DNA of 41,701 bases from Bacillota bacterium (GTDB lineage: Bacteria > Bacillota > Clostridia > Lachnospirales > Cellulosilyticaceae), in the NCBI GenBank assembly GCA_023412455.1, contig JAEYNQ010000190.1, positions 1 through 41,701 of the forward strand, read 5' to 3'. The notes below the pieces were generated by a model. The model was not told the origin of the DNA. It worked only from the letters and a program-made list of their open reading frames with translations, and did no database searches. Made by a program: the position numbers and the translations under genes. Positions 33,564-41,701 of this stretch are shown here, one piece after another (position 1 is the first letter of the stretch; every line of letters begins with the position of its first letter).

Positions 33564-36011
33564 ATGGAAATTAGGTTTACAAAACAAGCACAAGTAGCTG
33601 TTGAATATGCAGAGCGCATTATGACAGAGTTTGGTCATAGCTATCTAGGAACAGAACATTTACTAGTAGGTTTGATTCATGCGGATGATTCTGTGTCTCA
33701 AAAAGCTATTGAAGATTGTGGATTAACAGAAGAAGACCTGTTAGAACGCATAAGAGACGTTATTGGGACAGGAGGAGTAACCATACTACGAGGGAGAGAT
33801 TTCACCCCTCGTGTTAAGCGAATTTTTGAGACAAGTGCGCAACTAGCTCGTCAATTAGGAACAGTTGCCATTGGAACAGAACATTTACTTATTTGCATTT
33901 TAAAAGAAAAAACATGTGTAGCCGTTAAACTATTAGAGTCTTTAGGGATCAATACTACGAAACTCTTAAATAGTTTAGTTGAAATGCTTATGGGAAATAG
34001 CCAGAGACCAGAGGCAAGTTTTGCTAGCACCAAGAAGGAGGGTGGGACACTCAAATCCAATACCCCTACATTAGATAAATACAGTAGAGATTTAACACAA
34101 CTGGCAAGAGAAGAGAAATTTGACCCTATTATTGGAAGAGAGTTGGAAATCGAGCGTGTGATTCAAATTTTATCACGTCGCACAAAGAACAACCCTTGTT
34201 TAGTGGGAGAACCAGGTGTAGGAAAGACTGCTGTGGTAGAAGGTCTTGCTCAAAAGATTGTAGCAGGGAATATACCTGAGCTTTTAAAGGATAGGCGTGT
34301 GGTTTCCTTAGATTTATCCATGATGATTTCGGGGACAAAATACAGAGGTGAATTTGAGGAACGTATCAACAAAGTATTAGAAGAAGTACGCCTTGCTAAA
34401 GATGTCATTCTTTTTATTGATGAATTGCATACAATTATTGGGGCTGGAGCAGCTGAAGGAGCCATGGATGCCTCTAATATTTTAAAGCCATCTTTAGCAA
34501 GAGGAGAGATTCAATTAGTAGGCGCCACTACCTTAGATGAATATAGAAAGCATATTGAAAAGGATGCGGCATTGGAAAGACGTTTTCAACCTGTACAGGT
34601 AGAGGAGCCCTCAGAAGAAGAAACACTAGCTATTTTAAAAGGAATTAAAGATAAATATGAGGTGCATCATCAAGTTCAGATTACAGAAAATGCACTTGAG
34701 GCAGCTGTTAAACTTTCAAGTCGCTATATTACTGACCGTTATCTGCCAGATAAGGCTATTGATCTTTTGGATGAAGCAGCTTCTAAGGTAAGGTTAAGGG
34801 CCTATACGTCACCTGCCGATGTAAAAGAGTTGGAATCCCAACTTCTCAAGCTAAGTCAAGAGAAGGAAGAAGCCATTATTAGTGAAGAATATGAAAAGGC
34901 AGGGCAAATTAAGCAAAAGGAAAATCAGATTAAAGAAAAAATAGCTAATGCAAAAATGCAATGGGAAACGAAGCATACAAAGAGTAGCCAGATTGTATCT
35001 GAAGAAGAAATTGCAGATGTTGTTAGTACATGGACACATATTCCAGTTAAGCGTTTGACAGAAGAAGAATATGAACGTCTTCAAAACCTAGAAAAAATTC
35101 TCCATGAGCGTGTTATTGGACAAGATGAAGCCATTAAGGCGGTTTCAAAAGCAGTGCGCAGAGGACGCGTAGGTTTAAAAGATCCTAATCGCCCAATCGG
35201 CTCCTTTTTATTCCTAGGACCTACAGGTGTAGGAAAAACAGAGTTAACCAAAACACTAGCAGAGGCCATGTTTGGAAATGAAAATGCCATGATTCGTATT
35301 GATATGTCTGAATATATGGAGAAGCATACGGTATCTAAATTGATTGGCTCCCCACCAGGGTATGTAGGCTATGAAGAAGGTGGACAGTTAACAGAAAAGA
35401 TACGAAAAAAGCCTTATTCCGTTGTTCTTTTTGATGAGATTGAAAAGGCTCACTCCGATGTGTTTAATATTTTATTGCAGATAATGGATGATGGGCATAT
35501 TACAGACTCAAGAGGGCGAAAAATTAACTTCAAGAATACCATTATCATTATGACCTCTAATATAGGGGCACGTAATATTATTGAACCCAAGAAGCTGGGC
35601 TTTATATCCAATGAAGATGCAGAGAAATCTTATCAAGATATGAAGAAAAATGTTATGGAAGAAGTTAAGCGTCTCTTCAGACCTGAATTTTTAAATCGTA
35701 TTGATGAACTATTGGTATTCCATCCCTTAACAATAGAAAATATTCAGGATATAGCAGATGTTATGCTTAAAAATCTATTGAAACGTATTAGCAAAAATGT
35801 AGGTATTGAGCTACAATTTACAGAAGAATCTCTTGCCTTTTTAGCTAAGAAAGGGTATGACAAGGCTTATGGTGCCCGACCTCTACGTCGAACTATTCAA
35901 AATTATATAGAGGATAAACTTTCAGATGAGATGTTGGAGGGCAAGATAAAAGAAGGCGATTGTATAAAAGTGAGCTTAGAAGGAGAAAACTTTATATTTA
36001 CTAAACAATAA
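33564..36011 (+). CDS. clpC: ATP-dependent Clp protease ATPase subunit ClpC
   Basis: ClpC unfolds proteins and passes them to the ClpP peptidase. The 815-residue protein has a double N-terminal Clp_N repeat (1-145), a first AAA+ domain with Walker A GEPGVGKT at 215-222, and a middle coiled region with a UVR-like segment (about 425-465). A second AAA+ domain has Walker A GPTGVGKTE near 552, followed by a ClpB_D2-type C terminus. AAAGGAGA precedes the ATG. radA lies two genes downstream, as in Bacillus, but ctsR and mcsAB are absent, and I see no CtsR heptad operator upstream. Confidence 0.96.
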   Translation: MEIRFTKQAQVAVEYAERIMTEFGHSYLGTEHLLVGLIHADDSVSQKAIEDCGLTEEDLLERIRDVIGTGGVTILRGRDFTPRVKRIFETSAQLARQLGTVAIGTEHLLICILKEKTCVAVKLLESLGINTTKLLNSLVEMLMGNSQRPEASFASTKKEGGTLKSNTPTLDKYSRDLTQLAREEKFDPIIGRELEIERVIQILSRRTKNNPCLVGEPGVGKTAVVEGLAQKIVAGNIPELLKDRRVVSLDLSMMISGTKYRGEFEERINKVLEEVRLAKDVILFIDELHTIIGAGAAEGAMDASNILKPSLARGEIQLVGATTLDEYRKHIEKDAALERRFQPVQVEEPSEEETLAILKGIKDKYEVHHQVQITENALEAAVKLSSRYITDRYLPDKAIDLLDEAASKVRLRAYTSPADVKELESQLLKLSQEKEEAIISEEYEKAGQIKQKENQIKEKIANAKMQWETKHTKSSQIVSEEEIADVVSTWTHIPVKRLTEEEYERLQNLEKILHERVIGQDEAIKAVSKAVRRGRVGLKDPNRPIGSFLFLGPTGVGKTELTKTLAEAMFGNENAMIRIDMSEYMEKHTVSKLIGSPPGYVGYEEGGQLTEKIRKKPYSVVLFDEIEKAHSDVFNILLQIMDDGHITDSRGRKINFKNTIIIMTSNIGARNIIEPKKLGFISNEDAEKSYQDMKKNVMEEVKRLFRPEFLNRIDELLVFHPLTIENIQDIADVMLKNLLKRISKNVGIELQFTEESLAFLAKKGYDKAYGARPLRRTIQNYIEDKLSDEMLEGKIKEGDCIKVSLEGENFIFTKQ

Positions 36012-36157
36012 AAGAGTAACCTATAAAATAACTACTACAAATCGAGGAAGGAAATTATTAAATAATAAGCATATACTTTTTATAGCCTTTCATGTATAAT
36101 TATAAAGAGTTAAAGTTATAAAAAGTGATAAAGAGATAGATATTGGAGGATTTAGCA

Positions 36158-36568
36158 ATGGCTGTTGTAAGCGAAATTATTCGGGTAGAGCAAGATGGTA
36201 CACTTAGTTTTGGAAACTATGAGCTTCCAGAAAAAACAAAGGTATTAGATTTTGAAGTGGAAGGCAGACTTTATAAGGCTAAAACTTTTCATGAGATAAC
36301 TAAGCTTAAAAGGGATGGAGAACTTGTTTATGAATCAATGCCAGGTACAGCTGTGCATCATTTAAAGATAACTGATAAAGAAATACGCTTTTTGGTAGAG
36401 GGGAATGGGAATTCGCAAATTACTTTAGAGCTAGACTCCAATACAGAATATAAATTAGTTATTAATGATATGGTAGTAGGTAATGTTAAAACGAGCGTGG
36501 CAGGAAAAGTGAATTTTTCTGTGGATTGTGCAAATGAAGCGCAAAGTGTTGTACTTAAAAGACTGTAA
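36158..36568 (+). CDS. Beta-rich protein of unknown function
   Basis: The 136-residue protein is predicted to be almost entirely beta strands with no signal peptide. Database entries for similar clostridial proteins are often called endosialidase, but I see no catalytic motif to support that. TATAAT at 36095-36100 and GGAGG before ATG 36158 suggest its own promoter, although the gene sits between clpC and radA. A terminator follows. Confidence 0.65.
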   Translation: MAVVSEIIRVEQDGTLSFGNYELPEKTKVLDFEVEGRLYKAKTFHEITKLKRDGELVYESMPGTAVHHLKITDKEIRFLVEGNGNSQITLELDSNTEYKLVINDMVVGNVKTSVAGKVNFSVDCANEAQSVVLKRL

Positions 36569-36577
36569 GTAATAAAT

Positions 36578-36617
36578 AGCTGGTTAGAGAGCGAAAGGTT
36601 CTTTAATCAGCTTTTTT
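36578..36617 (+). terminator. Terminator after the beta-rich protein gene
   Basis: AGCTGGTTAGAGA pairs with its near complement (two G-T pairs) around an 8-base loop and ends in six T residues. Confidence 0.8.
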
Positions 36618-36749
36618 GTTCTCATCGTTTCATAAAGAAGGTGTATCAGTTCTTATTGATTTTGTCTATAATAGAGAATAGTAGAATACGAAATAAGAGG
36701 CATTAACAAATAGAGATAAAATTTTTAAAAGTAGTAGAGGATGAGAAGC

Positions 36750-38147
36750 ATGAAGATAAAAAACAGTTATGTATGTAAAGAATGTGGCCAAGTCTACTCC
36801 AAATGGCAGGGCAAATGTGATGCATGTAAAGAATGGAATACGATTATAGAACAAGAACCAAGTTCCTCTAAGAAAAGTGGAGGCGTAGCAAAAATAAAGG
36901 GAAATGGTTTCTCTAAACGTTTAGTGGATGTAACAGGTAGTAGTTCAGAACGGATTATAACGGGAATTAGTGAGTTTAACCGTGTTATGGGTGGAGGAAT
37001 TGTAAAGGACTCTCTTACGATTATCACTGCTAGACCGGGAGCTGGAAAGTCTACTCTGCTTTTGCAGGTTGCTCAAGATGTGGCCCAAAAAGGTTTAAAT
37101 GTTCTCTATGCCTCAGGAGAAGAGAGCGAGAGTCAAATTAAAAATAGGGCAGAGCGTATTTTTGATGAAATCAGCCCCAATATTTGGATTCATTCAGATG
37201 TAAGTATGAATAATGTATTAGCAACGATACAAGAAGTAGATGCAGATCTTATTATCATTGATAGTATTCAAACCTTTATTATGGAGGAGTACCCCTCACG
37301 TCCAGGAAGCCCTGTTCAAACTATGGAATGTGCCAATGCACTTTTGCAGGTTGCTAAGAGTGGGACAAAACCAAGAGCCATTATTATTGTGGGACAGATG
37401 ACGAAGGATGATGAGATAGCTGGTGTTAGAGCACTGGAGCATCTAGTAGATGCTGTACTTATTATAGAGGGAGAGAGTAGTGAGGAGCTAAGAGGAGTCA
37501 TTGCTTCAAAAAATCGGTTTGGGTCTACAGGGGAGGCGGCCTTTTTTGCTATGACGGAACAAGGGATGGAACCTATAGAAAATCCCTCGGAGTACTTTAT
37601 GACTCAAAGGGAGGCTAATGAGCAAATTTCAGGATGTGCTTTAACCGTTGTAAAAGAAGGGACAAGACCTATCATTGTTGAGATTGAAAGTTTGGTAAGT
37701 ACCTCTTTTACACCCTACCCAGCTAGAATTAGTGAGAATATTAAAAGGGAGCAATTAAATACGCTTATTTCTATATTGGAGCAACGTGGGAAGATTCAGC
37801 TTTATGATAAAAACGTAGTTGTAAAAACAACAGGAGGACTCAAGTTAAAGGAGCAGGCAGCCAATTTAGCTGTAGCCATGAGTGTTGTATCTTCCGAAAA
37901 GGGAAAAGGAATTCCTAATAATACATTATTTATAGCTGATTTAGGGTTAACAGGAGAATTAAAGAGGGTACCTACGTTAGAGGCAAGACTTAAAGAAGCC
38001 GATCGGATGGGTTATAAAACAGTCTATGTCGCTCGAAAAGCTTTGCAGCGACCTATGACTTTTAGTAATCTAAAGGTTGTTGAGAAAAATACATTAAGTG
38101 AAGTGATTTGGAGTGTATTTGAAGAGCGTAAAGACCTTCCTTTTTAA
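36750..38147 (+). CDS. radA: DNA repair protein RadA
   Basis: RadA is a RecA-related helicase that helps branch migration in recombinational repair. The 465-residue protein has an N-terminal C4 zinc finger (Cys9, 12, 23, 26), a RecA-like ATPase with Walker A ARPGAGKST (94-102), the RadA-specific KNRFG motif at 254-258, and a Lon-like C-terminal domain. The Walker A differs slightly from the more usual GDPGIGKST. ATG 36750 has GAGG 9 bases before it; ATG 36741 lies directly on that site. Confidence 0.96.
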   Translation: MKIKNSYVCKECGQVYSKWQGKCDACKEWNTIIEQEPSSSKKSGGVAKIKGNGFSKRLVDVTGSSSERIITGISEFNRVMGGGIVKDSLTIITARPGAGKSTLLLQVAQDVAQKGLNVLYASGEESESQIKNRAERIFDEISPNIWIHSDVSMNNVLATIQEVDADLIIIDSIQTFIMEEYPSRPGSPVQTMECANALLQVAKSGTKPRAIIIVGQMTKDDEIAGVRALEHLVDAVLIIEGESSEELRGVIASKNRFGSTGEAAFFAMTEQGMEPIENPSEYFMTQREANEQISGCALTVVKEGTRPIIVEIESLVSTSFTPYPARISENIKREQLNTLISILEQRGKIQLYDKNVVVKTTGGLKLKEQAANLAVAMSVVSSEKGKGIPNNTLFIADLGLTGELKRVPTLEARLKEADRMGYKTVYVARKALQRPMTFSNLKVVEKNTLSEVIWSVFEERKDLPF

Positions 38148-38194
38148 CTTGTTTGATTTATCTAATAATTGAATGAAGCGTGCAAGATTGATTT

Positions 38195-38232
38195 AATGCC
38201 TTTCTACTGATGAAGAGTAGAAAGGCATTTTT
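38195..38232 (+). terminator. Terminator after radA
   Basis: A 14-bp stem AATGCCTTTCTACT/AGTAGAAAGGCATT with a 7-base loop ends in T residues. Confidence 0.92.
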
Positions 38233-38286
38233 GCGAGGGAAATAAAAAATAACCATTTGTTTACATAAATTAATTGCAAGATACCA

Positions 38287-38315
38287 TTGTAAAACCATCA
38301 AAATACTGTTATACT
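38287..38315 (+). promoter_or_regulatory. Promoter of the AbgT-type transporter gene
   Basis: TTGTAA at 38287-38292 and TATACT at 38310-38315 are 17 bases apart, with TG one base before the -10. The start codon is 57 bases downstream. Confidence 0.7.
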
Positions 38316-38371
38316 ATAAAAACATGAGTTAACATAATTAATTTGCAGCACAGATGAGACAGGAGGATAGT

Positions 38372-39919
38372 ATGAAAAAGAAAAAGACGAATAAGCAATC
38401 GCTTATTGAAAAAGTTGGTAAAAAAATACCTGATCCAGTTATTATTTTCATAAGCTTATATGCAATAACCATGCTTCTTACTCTTTTCCTAGGTGGAATA
38501 AACTTTAGTACAGTGGGAAAAGATGGTGGAACGGTTACTTATGAAATTAAAAATATGTTTACTAGAGAAAATATCCAATGGATTTTTAACAATGCACTTC
38601 TTAAAAACTGGCTGGCTTACGGTGGAGGGGTACTAGGAACTATTCTGGTTGTTATGTTAGGAGTAGGTTTGGCAGAACAATCTGGACTTCTTTCTACTTT
38701 AATCAAGAAGGTAGGAATGAAGGTGTCTGATAAATTTTTACCTTTTGTCCTTGTATTCTTAGGAATTATGAGTAGTATTGCAACAGATGCAGGTTATGTG
38801 GTACTGGTTCCTTTAGCAGGGCTTTTATATGCAGGACTTAAAAAGAATCCACATATTGGTATGGCCGCAGCTTTTGCAGGGGTATCAGCTGGTTTTAGTG
38901 CCAATCTTATTCCAGCCACACCTAGTGATATTATATTAGGTTCAAATGCTAAGATTTTTGCTGAATCACAAGGGATCCCTTTTTTAACAGTCGCTGGTAA
39001 TCCTATTACGCCAGCTACCATGCATTATTACTTTATTGCACTATCCACTATTATTCTTACAATAGTAGGTGGCATTATTACGATGAAATATATTAAACCT
39101 AAATTAGAAAAACAAGAGTATATTATTCCAGAAGATATGCATTTGGACGATTTTACGGTTAAGCCAGAAGAGGACAAGGCACTTCTATGGGCTGGAATAG
39201 GTTTAGTTATTGGTTTGGTTATAGTTATTCTTCTAGGAATGGGACCTTTAGCCTCATACACAACTGAGGTGGATGGCGTAGTAGAGAAGGTTATGCCATT
39301 ATTGGATAACATTATTCTTATTATTACTTTCCTTTTCTTTATGTCTGGTTTATTCTATGGTATGCGAGTAGGGATATTTAAGAAATCCATAGATGTTGTA
39401 AAAGCTATGTCAGCGTCTATGAGTTCTACAGGCTATATTCTTACCCTAACCTTCTTCTCTTATAACTTTTTAGCCCTTCTAAGTGAATCCCAGTTAGGTA
39501 CCTATATTACTTACTTAGGTGCAACAGGACTTGAAAAAATGGGGCTTGCGGAATATCCTATTCTGCTTATTATAGGCTTTATTCTTACAACTGCAGTTAT
39601 TAATTTATTTGTAGGAGGAATGACTTCTAAATGGATGCTTCTTGGTCCTATTTTCATTCCAATGCTTTACCAAGTCAACTCTGCAATGACACCAGACTTA
39701 GTGGCAGCTGCTTACCGTGTAGCAGATTCATCAACCAATATTATTACACCACTTATGTCTTATGCAGGACTTATTCTTGTATATATGAGAAAGTATAAAC
39801 CTGAGTATTCTGTAGGAGATCTTATTGCTCTCATGTTCCCCTACTCTCTATCCTTTTTAGTCATTTGGTCAGTGGTACTCATTGGATTTTTCACACTGGG
39901 CATTCCATTAGGTTTTTAA
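38372..39919 (+). CDS. AbgT family transporter
   Basis: The 515-residue membrane protein has about 11-13 hydrophobic segments and the family's segments: KIPDPVIIF at the start, GLAEQSGLLS, SIATDAGYVVLVPLAG, and the re-entrant motifs near LIPATPSDIILG and GGMTSKWMLLGPIF. AbgT proteins take up p-aminobenzoyl-glutamate or export sulfonamide-like compounds. ATG 38372 has AGGAGG 5 bases before it. No abgAB hydrolase gene is adjacent. Confidence 0.9.
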   Translation: MKKKKTNKQSLIEKVGKKIPDPVIIFISLYAITMLLTLFLGGINFSTVGKDGGTVTYEIKNMFTRENIQWIFNNALLKNWLAYGGGVLGTILVVMLGVGLAEQSGLLSTLIKKVGMKVSDKFLPFVLVFLGIMSSIATDAGYVVLVPLAGLLYAGLKKNPHIGMAAAFAGVSAGFSANLIPATPSDIILGSNAKIFAESQGIPFLTVAGNPITPATMHYYFIALSTIILTIVGGIITMKYIKPKLEKQEYIIPEDMHLDDFTVKPEEDKALLWAGIGLVIGLVIVILLGMGPLASYTTEVDGVVEKVMPLLDNIILIITFLFFMSGLFYGMRVGIFKKSIDVVKAMSASMSSTGYILTLTFFSYNFLALLSESQLGTYITYLGATGLEKMGLAEYPILLIIGFILTTAVINLFVGGMTSKWMLLGPIFIPMLYQVNSAMTPDLVAAAYRVADSSTNIITPLMSYAGLILVYMRKYKPEYSVGDLIALMFPYSLSFLVIWSVVLIGFFTLGIPLGF

Positions 39920-39925
39920 TAAAAA

Positions 39926-39966
39926 AAGAAGCCGTTCAAAACCCTGTAGGTTTTGGATGGCTTCTT
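39926..39966. terminator. Bidirectional terminator between the transporter and Nudix genes
   Basis: An 18-bp stem (39926-39943 with 39949-39966, two G-T pairs) lies between two converging genes and has A-rich and T-rich flanks. Confidence 0.85.
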
Positions 39967-39992
39967 ATGGTATAAAGGGAAAAATATAAGAT

Positions 39993-40478
39993 TTAATTAG
40001 TAGGGTGAGAAATTTGACCTCGTTGATAAACTTCATGGTTAAAAAAGTTATTTTCCAAATCTCGCCAAAACTGTTCTTTAAAAACAGGCGGGAAAATAGG
40101 AATGCCAGAAGCTTTAAGTTCACTTTCAGAGATATAACGACATTCTTGGATATATTGCTCATCTACCTCAGGATCAATGCCAACCTTTAAAGCTTCGGGA
40201 TTATCAATAGAAGTTAGAAAAAACATACCGAGGTGGTGAGTGTTAATGGTATAGTCTACATATTCGCTGACATAAAGAAGTTGAAGAGGACGACAATGCA
40301 CATTACATTCTTCTTCCACTTCGCGGACAATAGTATCAATGACGCTTTCTTCAGGCTCCATACCGCCACCAGGTAGTGTCCACCATTCAAAGCCGGTTGT
40401 AGGATGTCTTTGTTTAAGTACTAATAACTCATTTTGAGCATTTATAATAATAGCAGCAGCTCTAGGTCTTAAATTCAT
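39993..40478 (-). CDS. Nudix hydrolase
   Basis: This 161-residue protein has the Nudix box at residues 38-60: Gly38, Glu44, then RE-V-EEE (52-57) that binds the metal. The Gly near the end of the box is replaced by Asn59. Such enzymes hydrolyse nucleoside diphosphates linked to another group, often oxidised nucleotides, ADP-ribose or sugar nucleotides; the substrate is not readable. AAGGAGGAC precedes the ATG. Confidence 0.9.
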   Translation of the reverse strand: MNLRPRAAAIIINAQNELLVLKQRHPTTGFEWWTLPGGGMEPEESVIDTIVREVEEECNVHCRPLQLLYVSEYVDYTINTHHLGMFFLTSIDNPEALKVGIDPEVDEQYIQECRYISESELKASGIPIFPPVFKEQFWRDLENNFFNHEVYQRGQISHPTN

Positions 40479-40588
40479 GAAGTCCTCCTTCGTTCAATCT
40501 ACCTATATTCGTTATTTCTAGTATTATAGCATATTTATAAAAACATAGCTCTCTTACTAGATAAATCAGTAAAAGAGCTGTGAAGATA

Positions 40589-40996
40589 TTATTTCAATGA
40601 ATACTTGCCTAACATTTCTGTACGATATTTCTCTTTTTCCATGACACTCTCTAGAGAAATATTAAAGGTATTAGCAATAGCACCTAAATAAAAAAGGATA
40701 CGTCCACATTCTTTTTCTAGTGCATCCTGACAATCCTCGCAAAGTTTGCCATTGACGTGGGTACTCATTTCTGTTTTTAGAGCTTCTAAGGAAGTGGCTT
40801 CTGGCAAGTTATAAGGTTGCTTATGGACATCAATAGTAATACAACCACAGGTCGTAGCAGATTTAGAGATAGTACGACAAAGATGAGTACAAGCGTCTTG
40901 TAATTTGGTTGTTTGATCAAGAACACTTTTGTTACGAATAAGTGTGGCATCTATGAAATCTTGAAATTCTTGTAACTGAATAGACTCTGTAGACAT
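40589..40996 (-). CDS. DUF1573-type protein with conserved cysteines
   Basis: The 135-residue helical protein has a CGC motif (TTCGCI, about residue 50) and a CEDC pair (about residues 86-89). It resembles clostridial proteins labelled DUF1573, some of which have been compared with MazG-like pyrophosphatases. The function is unknown. ATG 40996 has AAAGGAG before it; the frame continues to 41035 without a ribosome site. Confidence 0.7.
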   Translation of the reverse strand: MSTESIQLQEFQDFIDATLIRNKSVLDQTTKLQDACTHLCRTISKSATTCGCITIDVHKQPYNLPEATSLEALKTEMSTHVNGKLCEDCQDALEKECGRILFYLGAIANTFNISLESVMEKEKYRTEMLGKYSLK

Positions 40997-41139
40997 AACG
41001 AACTCCTTTCTCTGATTTTGTAAATAGTATAACATATATTAATAGTTGTATAAATAATAAAAATATAATATTTAGAAAATTTAAAGAGGATAGGAATAAA
41101 CAATCTTTTAAAGGGTACTAAAAAAGTTAAAAAAAGTTG

Positions 41140-41168
41140 TTGACGTATGTAACATTATGCTGTAATAT
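41140..41168 (+). promoter_or_regulatory. Promoter of the 23S rRNA transcript
   Basis: TTGACG at 41140-41145 and TAATAT at 41163-41168 are 17 bases apart, directly preceded by TG. The start would be near 41175, about 410 bases before 23S rRNA. The tRNA promoter at 17075 has the same -35 and spacing. Confidence 0.8.
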
Positions 41169-41174
41169 AAATGA

Positions 41175-41582
41175 GGTCGACAGCAATCAGTAATGATAAG
41201 ACGACATTTGTACTTTGAAAACTAAACACAATCAAAATTTAGATTTAAACTTCAAATGCTCGTTTAACGAGCAAGCTAAAAGAAATTTTAGCGCCTAATG
41301 ATAACGATAAGTTGTGAGGGTAACAAACAGATGATTCTGTTGGTTTAAAATCTACAATTTAACCGATAATACTCGAAAGAGTATAAACAATATTCTTTGT
41401 AAAGTGTTGAAGCTAACTTAAAGTTAACTTGAACAACTTAAACAAGGCACAAATGACAAAACCGGAAGGCAGGAAAGAGTTGTTCTCTTAAGCTCCTTGC
41501 TACTTCAATAAACCCCGCAAGGGGGTGAGAAGCAGTAAGTTCAATGAGAAGAGCACTCATTTCACTAACTGACTTCTAAATA
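41175..41582 (+). other. 23S rRNA leader with boxA-like element and hairpins
   Basis: No reading frame of note is present. TACTTTGAAAACT at 41211-41223 resembles the boxA-type element of rRNA leaders and 16S-23S spacers. Several hairpins follow, including GCTCGTT/AACGAGC, GCTAAAA/TTTTAGC, ATACTC-GAAA-GAGTAT and CCCC-GCAA-GGGG. The region looks like the spacer before 23S rRNA, but the end of 16S rRNA (the anti-Shine-Dalgarno end) is not there. Confidence 0.75.
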
Positions 41583-41701
41583 GGTCAAGCTACTAAGAGC
41601 GTAGAGTGGATGCCTTGGCACCGAGAGCCGATGAAGGACGTGATAAGCTGCGAAAAGCTTGGGGGAGTTGCAAATAAACTTTGATCCCAAGATATCCGAA
41701 T
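41583..41701 (+). rRNA. 23S ribosomal RNA, 5' end (partial)
   Basis: GGTCAAGCTACTAAGAG starts the molecule, and GTGGATGCCTTGGCACC follows, matching the conserved 5' end of bacterial 23S rRNA (helix 1 strand and GGATGCC region). The gene runs off the right edge. Helices near GATGAAGGACGTG also match the family. Confidence 0.97.

Noticed and set aside
1..41701. CRISPR array or insertion sequence
   Set aside because: No regularly spaced repeats with unique spacers and no transposase gene or terminal inverted repeats were seen.

Overview
The window looks like a chromosomal segment of a low-GC Gram-positive anaerobe of the class Clostridia, probably Lachnospiraceae/Cellulosilyticum-like. The evidence is AT-rich DNA, strong AGGAGG ribosome sites, abundant rho-independent terminators, YesM/YesN-type two-component proteins, a DUF1540 protein, a DUF1573-type protein, and the Gram-positive block acpS-nnr-ydcC-alr-mazEF. 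The genus is an inference.

Left edge (1-490): the end of an unrecognised gene, a short non-coding stretch with repeats, and a 3' fragment of a tRNA-Thr(CGT) gene followed by a terminator. This is what the junction of an element integrated in a tRNA gene looks like; the element would lie to the left, outside the window.

684-7837: a TRAP transporter (dctP, dctQ, dctM) with a YcxB-like membrane protein, then a YesM-type histidine kinase, an AraC-type response regulator and a second DctP-like binding protein. The second binding protein may be the extracytoplasmic sensor of the kinase, so the block would sense and import one organic acid. 8166-16958: a large class B penicillin-binding protein with two insertions, an amidase_6 protein, a 54-residue zinc-ribbon protein, deoD, an AEC carrier, a GH13 glycosidase, a PHP histidinol phosphatase and a small membrane protein. 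17119-17290: tRNA-Gly(GCC) and tRNA-Tyr(GTA) with promoter and terminator.

17374-25487: a PadR regulator with a serine hydrolase, a TPR protein, a PAP2 phosphatase, a DUF1540 protein, a TcaA-like membrane protein, a GntR/FCD regulator and an ABC-F ATPase. 25629-31949: rex, then a tightly packed operon (coiled-coil protein, acpS, nnr, CBS protein, ydcC-like lipoprotein, alr, short antitoxin, mazF). The antitoxin seems to keep only the toxin-binding part of EndoAI.

32055-40996: a second AEC carrier, a zinc-ribbon protein, clpC (without ctsR/mcsA/mcsB), a small beta-rich protein, radA, an AbgT-type transporter, a Nudix hydrolase and a DUF1573-type protein. Right edge: a near-consensus promoter, a roughly 400-base structured leader and the 5' end of a 23S rRNA gene with no 16S gene before it. 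The best leads are the tRNA junction, the 23S gene with its own promoter, the antitoxin without a DNA-binding domain, and the enlarged penicillin-binding protein.
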